Assembly (NCBI GenBank): GCA_032164245.1
Contig: JAVMKO010000005.1
Location: 59,877,442-59,941,441 of the forward strand
Direction: 5' to 3'
DNA from: Sternotherus odoratus
Taxonomy: Eukaryota; Chordata; Testudines; Kinosternidae
Length of the DNA stretch: 64,000 nt
The translations under genes were made by a program, and so were the position numbers. Below are positions 26,501-40,982 of this stretch, in pieces. Positions within the stretch are counted from its first letter, which is position 1, and every line of letters begins with the position of its first letter. The notes under the pieces are model-generated. The model saw only the letters and a program-made list of their open reading frames with translations. It searched no databases and had not been told where the DNA came from.

Positions 26501-29500
26501 TTTCTTTCTGAACAGAATGTGATATTTCAAAGTTGTCGTGGATGTGTAAACCCAAAGGCAGGAAGGGCGCAGCTGCTGGTGGCTCATTTGAACTTCCTGT
26601 TTGCAGAGGTGTGGCGGATTTGTTGTATATGTTTCCATCCAGCCCCTTTCATGGTGCATGTGGTTTTACTGATTGTAAAGTTTAGAGGCCATCTGGATGA
26701 TCCAAGATGACGTTCTTGTTTTAAAACATATTGTTTGAGTCCCTGTGAAAGGCAGACACCTAAAACAGAAACTTTTGTAAAATTCCAGGGCTCACTAATT
26801 TGTAGCATGACACACTCACTCTGAGTTAACTTTTAAGGCCATTTGTCACTACAGAATATCATTACAGATTTTTTTCAGCAGTTATCAATGAGGGAGTGAG
26901 CAAAGTGGAATGTACATAGCAAATCTATTTTAATTTTGCTGTGCTGTGTCCAAAGGCCCCTGCGATCCTCCTCCTAGAGTTAAAACATTGTTATACCAAA
27001 GAGATGAACATGTTTTTCTACTATCCCCAGATTGGGAGCAAGAAAGACAAAGGGAACTGTAGAGAGAAATCAAAAGATTCTGTCTTCCCCTATCCTTCTA
27101 GGACTAATGGGACAGTAAATGTCTTTTCTGCTGAATCTTAATAAGTGGAAGTAGTTTTCCTGTCAGTCTCTGAAAAATTCTCCGTGGCCTCTTGCAGTAC
27201 AGTACTAAATAAACAGAAGCAATACTCAACTGTTTTAATTGTTGGGTGTCCAGTCGCCTTGCCCAATAACTCCTATCTAGGTAGGGTAAAATATGTTGCC
27301 TAATGGAAACTGAAATAAATGCTTCTCAATTAAGAAATAAGTTTCTTAAAAATTAGGATGGGAACAAAACAGGAAGGCTGTAATCCGTTCCAACACAACA
27401 AACATGAACATGTGAAATAACTCAGTATGCGAATAGCAGCATGGTCTTCTCTTTTTATTGTGTGGATCAGCTAGTCCCATTCAATTAATTTTCTAGAAAA
27501 CCTCCTCAAGTTCCAGTTACCTTATCTGTTGCCAACATTAACCCATGTTGTGACAATTTGCTAATTTGTCTAATGCAAGTTACACCAGCCTCTTCTTCTC
27601 TTGCTTTCTGGCATCATTGTGGCACATGAACAGGATATATTAGGTGGATGTCTTAAAAAGAGCTGGTTCAAGCTCGGAAATCCCTTTCCACTGGATATGC
27701 CAATGCTTTGAAAAGAAAATTGTTTCTAACTAGAACAAAACCTAGAATTTTTTTTGAAATTTTCCTTAAGAGAAGAAAATGATTTTTTTTTTCCATATTG
27801 GGGGGGAAAATTTGAAGTATTTCCATTTGTTCCCTTCCTCTTCTCTTCTCCTCCGCCACTCCCAACTGAGTCCCTGTGCTGCCTCCTGGAGTTGGGGGAG
27901 CCTAGAAGCTATGAGAGCCCCAGTTCAAGCCAGGACTTCCAGTTCCACAGCAGGGATTCTGGAAGTCCTGGACGTCCCCAGTCAGGCTAAATGGAGGGTC
28001 TGTCCTGGAAGCTTGAGGCTGGGAGATCAGGCTCCCCAGCAGCCCACCAGGTGACCTGGCAGGACAATAGGCAGGGTTCTGTTGGAAGTTTGTTAAAACC
28101 AAAATGTTCCCATAGATCAGCAGTTTCTGATGAAAATCTGTGCTGGAAAATATCCTAACTAGCTCTAGCCTTGAACTTTGTATAATGTGTAATAGAAAAT
28201 CAACAATGAAACTCTTTTATTCTCTACCTGAAAAAAGTTACTGCTTAGAGACTTAGGTGAGGTCCAGGTCACTACTACTTTTGGCACATTCATATGTTTT
28301 TCAAAGCTTATTAAAATGAGGGAGGTTTTTTTTTTTTTTTTTTTTTTTAAAAACACTCAAGGTGTGTACAGTGAAACCTCGATTTAACGGACTAATTCGG
28401 GCGAGGGGGTGTCCGTTAAAGCCGAAAGTCCGTTATTTAATAATTTTTTAAACTCATTAAATAACAGGACTTTTGGCTTTAACGGACACCCCCTCACCCA
28501 AATTAGTCCCTTATATAGAGGTTTTACTGGGCGGGAGCTGTCAAACTCCCCCCCCCCCCCTCCCCTTCCCGCAAGCCTGGCGGGCGGGCTGACAGTTCCC
28601 GCCGGGTTCCCCGCTGCGGGGAGCCCGGCGGGAGCTGTCAACCCCCCCCCCAGGAGCCAGGTGGGCGGCGGCCGGGAGCGGGGGGGGGGGGGGGGAGGGT
28701 TGACAGCTCCCGCCTGGCTTCCCGCTGCAGGGGAGCCGGGCGAGGGGGGGGGGGGGGGGGCTTTGACAGCTCCCGCCGGGCTCCCCGCTGCGGGGAGCCA
28801 GGCGGGCGGGCTGACAGTTCCCGCTGGGTTCCCCACTGCAGGGGAGCCGGGCGGGGGTGGAGGGGGTTTTAACAGCTCCCTCCGGGCTCCCCGCAGAGGG
28901 GAGCCCGGCGGGAGCTGTCAAAGCCCCCCCCCCCGCCCGGCTCCCCTGCAGCGGGAAGCCAGGCGGGAGCTGTCAACCCCCCCCCCGCTCCCGCCCGCCG
29001 CCCGCCAGGCTCCCCTGCAGCGGGAAGCCAGGCGGGAGCTTTCAACCCCCCCCCACTCCCGCCCGCAGCCCGCCTGGCTCCTGGGGGGGGGGTTGACAGC
29101 TCCCGCCGGGCTCCCCACAGCGGGGAACCCGGCGGGAACTGTCAGCCCGCTCGCCGGGCTCCCCGCTGCGGGGAGCCCGCCAGGAGCTGTCAAACCCCCG
29201 CCCCCCTCCCCCGCCCGGCTCCCTGTCAGTCCGCCCGCCTGGCTCCCCGCAGTGGGGAGCCCGACGGGAGCTGTCAAAGCCCCCCCCCGCCCGGCTCCCC
29301 TGCAGCGGGAAGCCAGGCGGGATCTGTCAAACCCCCCCCCCCACACTCCCGCCCACCGCCCGCCTGGCTCCTGGGGGGGGTTGACAGCGGGGAACCCGGC
29401 GGGAACTGTCAGCCCGCCCGCCTGGCTCCCCTCTGTGGGTATCCAGGCAGCCGGGTTGACAGCTCCCGCCCGGCTCCCCGGGGCAGGAGCCGGCAGCCCC

Positions 29501-32500
29501 CTATAACGGATTTCGGATGCATCGGGAAATTTTGTCCGTTGCATCCGAAGTCCGTTAAATAGGGGTCCGTTAAATCGAGGGTTTACTGTACTCACTTCAA
29601 CATGACCAAGCTGCATGTTCATTGTATGCTATTGCTCTTCTAATCTTGAAATGGGAGTTTAACTACCATCACTTTGGCCACCCTTGGCTGTTTCATGCAT
29701 AATTGTTTTGCATCACTTCCTGTGTGCTTGTCCTATTATGTGGTACTGAGCGCTTGCAGAATCATCTGACACTCTTTGGGGTAACTAGGTATAAAATGGC
29801 TTATACATCACCCTCCGCATTTCTAGCCACAGAGCAGAATTTTTTTTTTTTTTCAGAGGCTTGATTGAAAAAAAAAAAAAGATATTGGCCTCTACTTCTC
29901 AGCAGACATGTATTGTCAAGCCTAGAGGGGAATAGCAGATCACAGACTCAAGAGTAATGAAGTCCTCCATACTGGTAATAGTAGAAGTACAGGTTCTGAG
30001 ATAGTGGAAGTGTCAGACAAGAACACCAGTTATAATAATATATAAATGGAGATATACCAATCTCATAGAACTGGAAAGACCTTGAAGGTCATCGAGTCCA
30101 GTCCCCTGCCTACACTAGCAGGATCGAGTACTGTCCCCTGACAGATTTTTTGCCCCAGATCCCTAACTGGCCCCCTCAAGGATTGAACTCACAACCCTGG
30201 GTTTAGCAGGCCAATGCTCAAACCACTGAGCTATCCCTCCCCCCCCCCCCCCCCTCCGTTAATATTAAGTTAATATTATCTTAAGGGGAGAATTCAGGCT
30301 TACTGCAGAAGAGCAGATGACACACTGTGGTGAGCCCAAAATTGGTTTGAAAATTATATATATAATATTTGCTTCCTGGCCAGCTTCCTCACACTCACAA
30401 ATAGTAACAAGTGCTTCTGTAGGGTGAATGAAGGGAGGGAGAATATAGCACAAGCAAACAAACAATTTCAGATCTGGGAGGAATTGCTGTAAGTAATAAA
30501 GAAATTGTCTGAGAAATTAAGAAAAATCCATTGCAATCTGGAACACAGTTAAGGCATCCCATAAAAAAAACAACCGGGGGACACCTAGAAAGTGATGGTG
30601 GGTACCTTGTTGTTAAGTGCCTTAGAAAAGCCAGTGTTGGCTATCTACAGTCTGGTTATGGCCTGTCAGCAAGAATGCAGGGGGGCAGTGTTCATACTGC
30701 ACTCCCCATCAGTGCCCGGGCTGGGGAACCTAATGATCCAACCAGTGGACCAAATACTTTGATGAATCCTAGTCACATGCCACCTGAGGCATGTTGCACA
30801 TGTGCTAAGAAGCAGCAAGAATGCACAAAGTAGAAATCATGGCAAAGAGCTGACTTTAGTTTAAAAACCAGTGTTCTGTTAGCACAATGCAACTCTTGCC
30901 AACTGAAACTCCTGAAAGTTGGTTATGATCCCAGGCTTTGCACACTCCAGTTAGCATTTCTACTGCACTTCCTTTTGGCTGAGAGAAAGCAAGTATAATG
31001 TTGGTTGGATTCAGCCTGTTTCTGAGGAACTGTACCCTCCCTGCCAAGGGCAAAGAGAGTTTTTTCCATCTCTAACTACTCTGCACCCAGATGGCAGCAT
31101 TCCCAAAGCTGGTTGGGTATCGGTAAACTAGACAGCAGCCTAAGATGGCAGTTTTGGCCTGTTTACCCCTCTGTCATGAAGGAGGGGCAGCCTGGCTAGA
31201 TCTGCCACTCTATGCCTAAGAGGAAGAGGGTGGCATGCTGACATGTTGATTGTGTTGAGTGGCCTTTGGGTGGGTGTAACCTCTCCTTCATCTGAAACTG
31301 TTTATCCATAGGTTTCTGAGATGCCTCCAAGATTTTGGGTAAATGGTTTCTATTATAGACTTAAAGAAGTGAGAATGAGATCCCATTTACTTTCAAACTA
31401 TGGAAAAGCTTTTGCTGTAGTAGCATATTATTAACCTACAAGGTCAGCAGGTATGCTCTAGGCTAGGGGAGCAAATTACTGCTTGAGCAGATAAAGAGCT
31501 GGTTAGCTCAGACTCTGGAGGTGGAAAATGTCATCTTTGGATACTGATATTTGGTGTTAAGACAATTCTGTGGCCTGTGTTGCACAGGAAGTCAGACTAG
31601 AAGATCATAATGGTTCTTTCTGACCTTAAATGCTATGACTCTATGACAAAGGCTGCCTGAGACTACAAAGTGTTGAGGCTGGAGAGAGAGGTCATGAGGT
31701 CAGAACAAGGTGATCAATTTTTTCTTCACATGAAAGAGCTGAGTTAATGGGGGTTGTACAATATTTGTCAGTGCAAAATCTGGATTAGGAGTTTCTTAAA
31801 CTTGCTGCTTTCTGAAAAGGAAGGAGTTGGAGATCATCCCTACCACCTAATTCAAAGTGGCTTGAAGTTAGGAAAGTTAGGAGCAGGAAGCAAAAAAATT
31901 GCTTATCTAATAGAATGAGAAGGGGGTTAGGTAATGAGTCTTGACCTAGACAAATCCTAAAAAAAGAAAAAGCACCCAGTCTAGTGCTGCTCTGTAAAAT
32001 TACTAAACAGGGGAATGAGCTGGGTGAAGTAGTGCATGAAATTCTCTGAAATCCTCATCTGAGCGCAGATAAGTGGTTTTAAGAAATGGGCCATGGGATA
32101 ATATCCTTTACACAGGCTAGCCAGAGAATGTCATTCTCTAGTTGTGCTATAGATTTGGTATCCTTTTACAGTAGTAAATTTGCTTAACATTAATGAAAAC
32201 TGTAGGTGATGCTTCCTGAATTCAAGACTTTTTCCTATGCCCCTCAGTCACTGAGAGTCTGTTCCATGTTTTTGTTTCTTCAGTATGGGTACAATGGTTG
32301 ATCTCAAATGAGGGGAACACACTTCTACGGAACTCTAGTGTCCTAACAAGCCCTTCTATTCCTACAGGAAATGTTAACTTAATTAGGAAACCTCTCCTAT
32401 CAGCTGATTTTTATGTTATGCTGTAATAATTTTTTTCTGAGAAGAGGACTGCTGTTCTGTGTAAGCCTATACTTATACAGAGACTCATAAATGCATTCTC

Positions 32501-35500
32501 CTATTTGCTTTATTATATGTATTTATGGTGATATTTCCAAAGAGGGTGAGGGAAGCCTATTCTTTCACATTGGGAAGTCCTTGCTTTCATTCCTGATTAG
32601 TGTACTAATCAAATTTTCTTTATTCTTTTCTGTAGCTAGCTGGAGTTGCTTTCCTGGCAGCCGGGCTTTGGGCATGGAGTGAAAAGGTAAGACTATGATG
32701 GACTGTTGATGTTGCTTTAACCAGTTTCTTAAGCGTTTTTAGCTTCCCATCCTCCAGAAACAATGAGTTAAAAATGACATCTGAGCTAAATTCTTAAGGA
32801 AAAATAATTTACTACTTTATAGAAAGTGCTAGTTTTTTACCCTTCATAGGGATGGGTGTGTGTGTAGGGCCTATGTACAATAAACAGACAGATATAATAT
32901 TCCTCTTATATTTTGCTAGTTTAACCTTTTCTCCCCTTCAAAGCCCTATGGTAGTCACTCCAGCATCACTCCATTATTTTCCCATTTGCCATGAGGAATG
33001 AACTGGACTAAATATGTACAGGTATACAATTTGATAGCTGGGACCATACAGGTATACAATTTGATAGCTGGGACCATTCATTATGTTGATAGTGGCACGC
33101 TTTAGTCACATTTTTGATTATTTTTTTCTTAAAATTTCTTTCTGTTGCTACCAGCTTTGCTGTGACTTGTTTGTGATTGGAATTAAACAACAGGGCTTTG
33201 GAACTGCCAATGCCTGGTGTATGTATTGTTGAGTTGCTGTAATTGGTAGTGAAGGTGGGATAGTTGTAGGCCAGCGGGTCTCAAACTTACCTTTAGCGCG
33301 ACCCCTTTTTTCTGAGCGGCATGGCGCTGTGACCCCTTGAGTGTCCGCCGAAAAGCCGCCGAATGAATTACTTCCGCATTCGGTGGCTATTTTTGGCGGA
33401 CATGCCGAGCGTTCCTGAAATAGCTCGGCATGTCCACCGAAAAGCCGCCGAAAGCGGAAGCGATTGCAATGGCGGCTTTTCGGCGGAAAAAAACAGCTCG
33501 CGACCCCTCGGGAACCGGGTCTGTGACCCCCCGAGGGGTCGCAACCCACAGTTTGAGAACCCCTGTTGTAGGCTCTTACTGGTACACTGTTCTGGACCGT
33601 ACCATCTTACTTTCACCTCTGGTAAATACACCGCAGAATGATAGTCACCTTTTTCACAAGTGCCTCACATTGTTACATCCAACGAAGTGGGTATTAGCCA
33701 ACGAAAGCTTATGCTTCAATACTTTATAGTTAGTCTTTAAGGTGCCACAGGACTCTTTTTGTTACCTCACATTGTTGGCTTACATTCAATGTGTGATCTA
33801 CTATAACTCCCAGATACTTTTCTGCAAGTACTACTGCCTAGTCAGTTATTCTCCATTTTTATAGTTGTGTATTTGAATTTTGCCAGCCTATCTACTGGTT
33901 TTGTTAAGAAGTTTTCATTTCATTGGTGTTGGACAGATGTGCTCTTTAAGCAGCTACCTTGCTTACTATGTGCATGTTAAATACATACAAGTATGCAATG
34001 TTTGCTTCCCTTATTAGTGATTATATAAATCTGAGCATTTTCAGGAGTCCAGCAGAAGCCATGTTTGTAATGGGGCCTATTATTCCTTCATTGTTTTGGA
34101 AAATAGAGAAAGTTTGAGCTAATTGTATTATAACATACAAGGTTTTCCACTGTCAAAAAATGCAAACCATTTAATTTGTTTTGGATTTCTCCCTATCCTG
34201 ATAGGACTGCAATATAAAACCTAGTTCAGTGTATGAGATCATGCTACTTTCTGGTACACATTTTCTAGTCATTCTGTGAACATTGTAAAGAGAAACAATT
34301 AACAAAACTTTCTTACTTAAACTCCCTCCATCTGCCTGATGGCTTATACAACACACTGGATTTCTTTAAGGGGAAACTTCTGCTAAATGTATCTTCTTAT
34401 ATTGTAAATTGTTAGATCTCTTTAACAGATCTGTAATTTTTGCAGATGGCTGCCTTCCCACCTGTTAGCACTTGCTGTTGATACTCCCAAATCTTGACAA
34501 TGAGCAGTGTGATGCCTAAAGTCTGTGGCTTAAACGTTTGAATGACCCATAAACTGTGCATGTAGTTAGCTACAGATAAGATAAAACAACCAGTGAGAGA
34601 AACAAGTGGCTAAGCCCCTTGATGTTACTGATTATTCTTCAGCTCTCCTGCAGATGAAGTGTGGATTTGTCCTGGCTACTTGCCTGTGCAGATGGAACTC
34701 TGAATGTACAGTAAAGGAACAACTGCATGAGCTATGATGCTGCAATAAACTGGGGAGATGAATTTATTTATAAAGCAGAACAAAGTTCACCAACAATGGA
34801 GGTGGATGTGGGAAGAGCCAAGGAGAAGTTCTGAACTCTCCCCCAGTGCAAACAATTAATCTCATCCAAACATATCTGACTCCTACATAGTTCTGAATTC
34901 CTCACATTTTTCTCCCCAGGCAGAATTAATCCAACTTGATTCTTCAGCAGGGATTTTTATCATCTGGATTCATTCCTAATTGCTCTACCTTGCACTGAGT
35001 GCCAGAGCCCAGCCCATTCTGCTTTTTCTCCCAAAGCACCCTTTGTTCACAGGAATACCACATCCAGGCAGATCCTGCTTGAGCTGATGAATTGGGGGGG
35101 GACGGGGTAGTTCAAGGTGGGAAGAAATGAGTAAAATAGTTGTGCAAAACTTCATAAGTGTACAAACATGCTGTTACTAACTGATGGTTTCCATTTCTCT
35201 GTGGTGGTTGTGCAAAAGCACTGTGTTATGCCAGAGTTTAAGTTGGTGCTGCTTCCCCATTTGTGGGTTCGGATGAGTCAGGGTTTAACAAAGAATAACC
35301 CAAAATGTAGATTCCAGGTGTCCAGATTAGACATTCATAATCACAAGACATAATCACAAGTCTACATATTCTCAGTGACTTTGGAATGGAGAATGCCCAG
35401 GCTATGATAATTGTTCAGAGTGAAGTGTACTTTGCAAGTGCTCCTCTCTAGTTCTTGTACTTCTTGACAAATGCCGATTGAAAGTTAAGTTCTGCTAGCA

Positions 35501-37006
35501 TATTACTGCAGCCAACCTGGCAGCTTTGAGAGCCCACTCTGGCAGTTTGTTTTGAATTATAGAGGAAGGTGTAATAACTCTTAGGGTACGTCTTCACTAC
35601 AGCAGTAGGTCGATTTCCTTTAATTCGATTTTCTAAAGTCTACTTTAGAAAATCGAATCAGTGTGTCCCCACAAAGGACAGGTGGTCGACAGTGTCTGTC
35701 CTTCAACTTTTGCAGGGGTCGACATAGCCCGCATTGCACTGTGGGTAGGTAGCCCGCATTGCACTGTGGGTAGGTAGCCCGCATTGCACTGTGGGTAGGT
35801 AGCCCGGAGTGCCGGACCCCCCCGCCCGCCCGAGCAGCCCCGCGCCGGACCCCCCCGCCCGCCCGAGCAGCCCCGCGCCGGCTCCCCCCGCCCGAGCAGC
35901 CCCGCGCCGGACCGCCCGCCCGAGCAGCACCGCGAACCCCTGCTCGGGCGGGCGGGGGGGGGAGGGGTCTGCGGAGCTGCTCGGGCGGGTGGTGGTGGTG
36001 GGGGGATCCGCGGAGCTGCTCGGAGGTCGGAGGCTTAAAGTCCCATGCCGCTTCACTAGTCTGCATTCGACCTAGAGAGGTCGATTTCAGCGCTACTCCT
36101 CTCGTTTTGGAGGAGTACAAAAGTCGATTTTGAGGGCCCTTTAAATCGACTTTAATGGCATGGATGTGAAGACGGGTACATGCTTATTTCGACTTAACGT
36201 CGCTAAAGTCGACGTTAAGTCGTAGTAAAGACATGCCTTTAAATATTGTTGGGGTGCTATCCATAACCAGAGAGCAGCAATCACAACATTTCCCTAAAGC
36301 AATATCCTTGCCTTATATTTACATGCTTATTAGAGAATAGTATTGACTCTCTAAAATCCCCCTTTTGTGATGTGTATTTTTAGTTATTCCAGTGCTGGTG
36401 TCTTTCTGAATAGAAAGATGGCAGTATACAGTGCCTTGACAGAAGTAGGCTGCTTCTGTGAATTATATTTCTGAATTCTCTGACCTCTCTTTTTTTACTA
36501 TTAGATTTAGTTTGGTTGAGAGAACCACGCATCTTCATTTCATGGCATAATTGCCAGCACTTCTTTGTAAATGGCACTCCATAACCTGTTGATCTTTACC
36601 CATTTTTCATTATAGAGTGAAAGACCAAGGTCTTCCTCAGTTTAGAATGCTTCTTGTATTCATATTGCTGGTAATTTGTTGGAAACCTTCATGCTTTCAC
36701 AAAGTTGGCGGCCACATGGATGTCACCAAAGATAGGTCTTGTACTTGCCCCTTTTCTTTGTCCTGTCTCTCTTAATAAAACAATAATAACCTTAGTTTGT
36801 ACCATGCTCTATTACTATATTAAATATTATTGCAATTACAGTAGACTTGATTATCCAGAATGATAGGGAAAAAATAATTCTGGTTAATAAAATCCTGGAT
36901 AATCACCATCCATAGGAAATATGGGGCGTGGGGGTTGGTTCACCAGCCACCCAATGCCCGGGGGGAGGGGGTGTTGGTTCACTGGCTGCCCTGAGTCCTG
37001 GTGGGG

Positions 37007-37048
<42 letters not shown>

Positions 37049-40000
37049 CTTGGGGCAGCAGCAAAGCCAGAGCCAGCCCTACGAGTTGCGCATATTTTTT
37101 TGACATCCTGGTTAATCCACATCCTGGGTAATCGAGAGTCTACTGTATACTCTTATTTACTTTCATACACTACAAAGAATCTTTCAAGATGGATGTTTAT
37201 CACTAGTATACTAGTATAACTAGTAATTTCCATTATGGTAGTATTAAGAACCTTAGTCAGCCCGGATCAGGGCTTCATCATACTAGGTCCTATGCGAACA
37301 CATCATAGAAAGATAGTCTCATAGAACTCATGTTCTAAGATTAAGCAAACTACAAAAAGCAAAGAGGAGGTGGATGAACAAGAATATAATAGAGACAGGT
37401 GCATATGCATAAGATAGTCATAATGGTCAATAAAAGCCAAAACAATGTTGTATTTTGGTGTTGGAAGGTAAGCGTTGCTAAATAACCATTGTGCGTTCAT
37501 GTCATCATATGGTGTCAAGGAACTATTAATTTGTCTTGATGTAGGTTCCCCTGTAACACTGGGATAAGATTGTTTGTTTGTTTGTTTGTTTGTTTGTTTG
37601 TTTGTTTGTTTATACATTGCTTTCCCTCAGTTTGCAGCAAGATGTCCAAGGAGACACCGAAAGCATGGTAGTAGTCAAGATGAATTGAATTCAAGAGCAC
37701 AGCAAAATGTCTTTATCGGAAAAACACCCATGTCTTTCAAGACAAAAACATCCCCCACAGACCCATCATCTGTAACTGGTTCCTTAGCAGCTATGACATT
37801 GAGAGCTTTAAGATGGGAAAAGATGGTTCTGAAGCATGAAAGCTTGCTGATTGCCACACCCAGCATGCTAATTGTTTTGCTGTGGCCCTAGTTCAAATCC
37901 TCTGGCTTGAAGCTAGGTGGAAATGCTGTGATGGTTTCAGGCTTGTAGCACCATCTTGTGGTAGCCTTACTTGAAATCTCTGTGAAGATTAATTTCGCTG
38001 CAAAGCTAGTGCTACGGTGTGAGTGCTTCCATCACCTTTCTTACCTCAACTCTGCTTCAACTAATGTGTGGTGCTGGATGAGAAATGGTGTCTCTTATAA
38101 ATAGGTATTTGATCAACAATTTTCCTTGTGGTGTGCAAGCTTCCCCTACAAGGTCACATGCAAAAGGTGTTCATGGGGCTTGTGTAATCTACACACCTTC
38201 TGTGTGTAGTGTTCCATCTAGTGGCACCAAGACCACTTAGAAAGCAATTTAATTAGTCTGCTCTACAGCGTTAACTAATAGCCAGTTGGCTTTTAACTCA
38301 CGTGGTAGAGGCTTGTGCTTTAAACTCCAGAGGTCCCAGGTTTGATCCCATCCACCAATGAGCAGGGGCTGTCAGCGTTACAAGTAGGGGCTTGTCTGGG
38401 ATTTCAACTGGGAAGATCCTGAAGTATGGCGCACCCTGCCTCAGCGAGGGGAAATATGTAACCTGCACAACTCCTGGGTGTGGTGTTCTGTTCCATCTAG
38501 TGGCATCAAGACCACTTAGACAGAGAAAAGGAGTTTCCTCTAGCCAGTCAGCTTTTAGCACATGCTGTAGAGAGATTCATGCACTAAGCTCCAGAGGTTC
38601 CCGGTTCAATCCTGCCTGCCAACAACCGGGGTCTGTTGGTGTTATAAGTGGAACAGAACACAATAGCCAGGTGTGTGGGTTACAGTTGCTTTCGTCTATG
38701 TACCTTTTACTCCTGTTCCAGAATTTCCTCTAAAACATCAATGTGGCATTAGTGGCTTCTCCATTCTCCCCCCCCCCCCCCCCTAGCTTTCTGTGTTTCC
38801 AGGTGTGAAATGGGAGAGGGGAGGACTGGGCTCTGCTCAGTCTTCCTGGGGTAATCTCACTGTTTCATTCCCTCTGGGGCAGAAAGACATCACACTGCTC
38901 TCTTTCCCTCTGAGATTCCCATCTCTCTTCCCTCCCACTCTGTCCCTTCTTTTTTTTCTGGTTTGTTGGGTGACCTGTGGGGAGGCAGGTCACGGAGCTG
39001 GAGAAGCTGAAAGTTAGGGAGGCCTGGTGTTTGGACAGCTTGACTCTTGTGAGACATATCTGTAGGTATAATACACAAATCAGCATGTGGAAGATTGCAC
39101 ATGAAAAAATTTCCAGAGAGTATTTCTGTTATGGTGGCTACTTTCAAATTGAATCGATAAGCAGTTTGAATGCAGGAGGATACAGAAGTGGAACTGGGGA
39201 ATAAAATACAACTCCTGATCATGAAAAACGTGCTCCTTTTGTCTACCTATTTACCTTTGTGATTATTCTCTTTAGGGTGTATTATCTGATCTCACGAAGG
39301 TAACCCGTCTCCATGGCTTTGACCCGGTGGTACTTGTCTTGGTGGTTGGAGGAGTGATGTTCGTTTTGGGATTTGCTGGTTGTGTAGGAGCATTGAGGGA
39401 AAACATCTGCCTTCTGAAGTTTGTAAGTAACTTGGTGGTGCTGTGTGGTGGCTCAGTGCTCAGGGAAGAGAAAAAGTAGTGTCACAGTTAAAGGAGAACT
39501 GCTACATGAAACCAGACATTTGAATTAAGTACAGGCGTGGGGGGGAGGGGGTTAGGGGGCGGGGGGGGGGGGGGGCGGAGGTAAACATTTCTTCTAACGT
39601 GGTTGGGGCGGTATCCAGAACAGTAGTGCATTTAGACGTACCTCTTTCTTTCTCTTACATTCTGGAATGGGTTCTGACACCAGAAATCAGAAGTGCTATG
39701 GGTTGCATTGAGATGTCACAAAATTAGACATTCTAGGATACCTTCAGTGAAGCAGGAAATTTTGAGAGGATTTCATAGAAATTTTTATAAACATTTTTTT
39801 TTAAAATTAAAATGTATTTTTCCTCTGAATAGTTGGTAGATGGAACTGTGGGACACAGCACAGAAATGAATGCTTAACTCAGTTTTAATTCTAATGTTAC
39901 AATGGATCAAGAAGCTAACAGCTTAATTGAGGAAAGACTAGAAATAAAAATCCCAGATCTTTGTCAGGTCCATTATTATCATGTGTTGCCATCTCTGACT

Positions 40001-40946
40001 GGCTTATTCCCATTTCATTATCTCTATATTACAATGGACTATGACACAGTGTCTATGTTCACTGCAGACTTTAAGATGTCCAAATAAGAAGATAACTCCA
40101 CCTATTGTATTTTGTTTCCCACTGTGTTTAATTTAATTGGGCTTGTGTCTTGATCAGATTTGTACTTTGTGAGCATTTTACTTGTAAATACTTTTAATTG
40201 AGTTGAGTCGTGGTTGTATTTGAAATAAGAGTTTTATAATCTATGTCCTGTGACTTTATTTTGAAGTTCTGTGGAGCAATCGTACTTATATTTACATTGG
40301 AGCTGGCTGCGGCAGTGCTGGCTTTCTTGTTCCAAGACTGGGTGAGGGACAGGTTCAAGGAATTCTTTGAGAATAACATTAAATCCTACAGAGATGACAT
40401 CGACCTACAGAACCTCATTGACTCACTGCAGAAAATTGTAAGTCATCCTTTAACTTGTCACATTTTCTCTCTTTTTCACCCTAAGAACTATCTTAGTCTT
40501 TGAGGTTTTCCAGTTGTTGGGATAGCATTTCCTCTCAAGAGACTTCAAAAAAACATTACTTAAGTTTTGCCTTCTTTGGACTGCCCTGATTTTACTTAAT
40601 GGTGTTAATAGATGTGTCCCTCCAGCAAAATGAAGATAACTCTCAGTACCCTAAAATAATTCTGCAACCAAGCAAACTGCACAGCTGTTGACTTAATCGT
40701 CACATTATGTTTACACGGACTTCACTCTCCATGTACATTGACACAGTGCAGGGCCTTTCTGTTTCAGAAACCTAGTTCTCTACCACTTGAGCCAAAGGAG
40801 AATATTTCAAGTATAAAGGTATTGGGTCTTATCCTCAGTGGACCAGTCTCAAAGGATACTACTATTAGTCTGGGTGATCAATGCCTGGGTGCCCAGGTTA
40901 GCTTAGCACAGGGGTGAGCAGCAACAGCTTCCTCTGCCCCCATGTG

Positions 40947-40982
<36 letters not shown>

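Noticed and set aside
28409..29622. Open frames of up to 365 codons on both strands
   Set aside because: They read simple proline, glycine, alanine and serine repeats in a GC-rich array inside a transposon; both strands are open, as expected from the base composition.
30531..30833. 100-codon open frame in intron 1
   Set aside because: No domain, no splice sites in frame and no similarity that I recognise.
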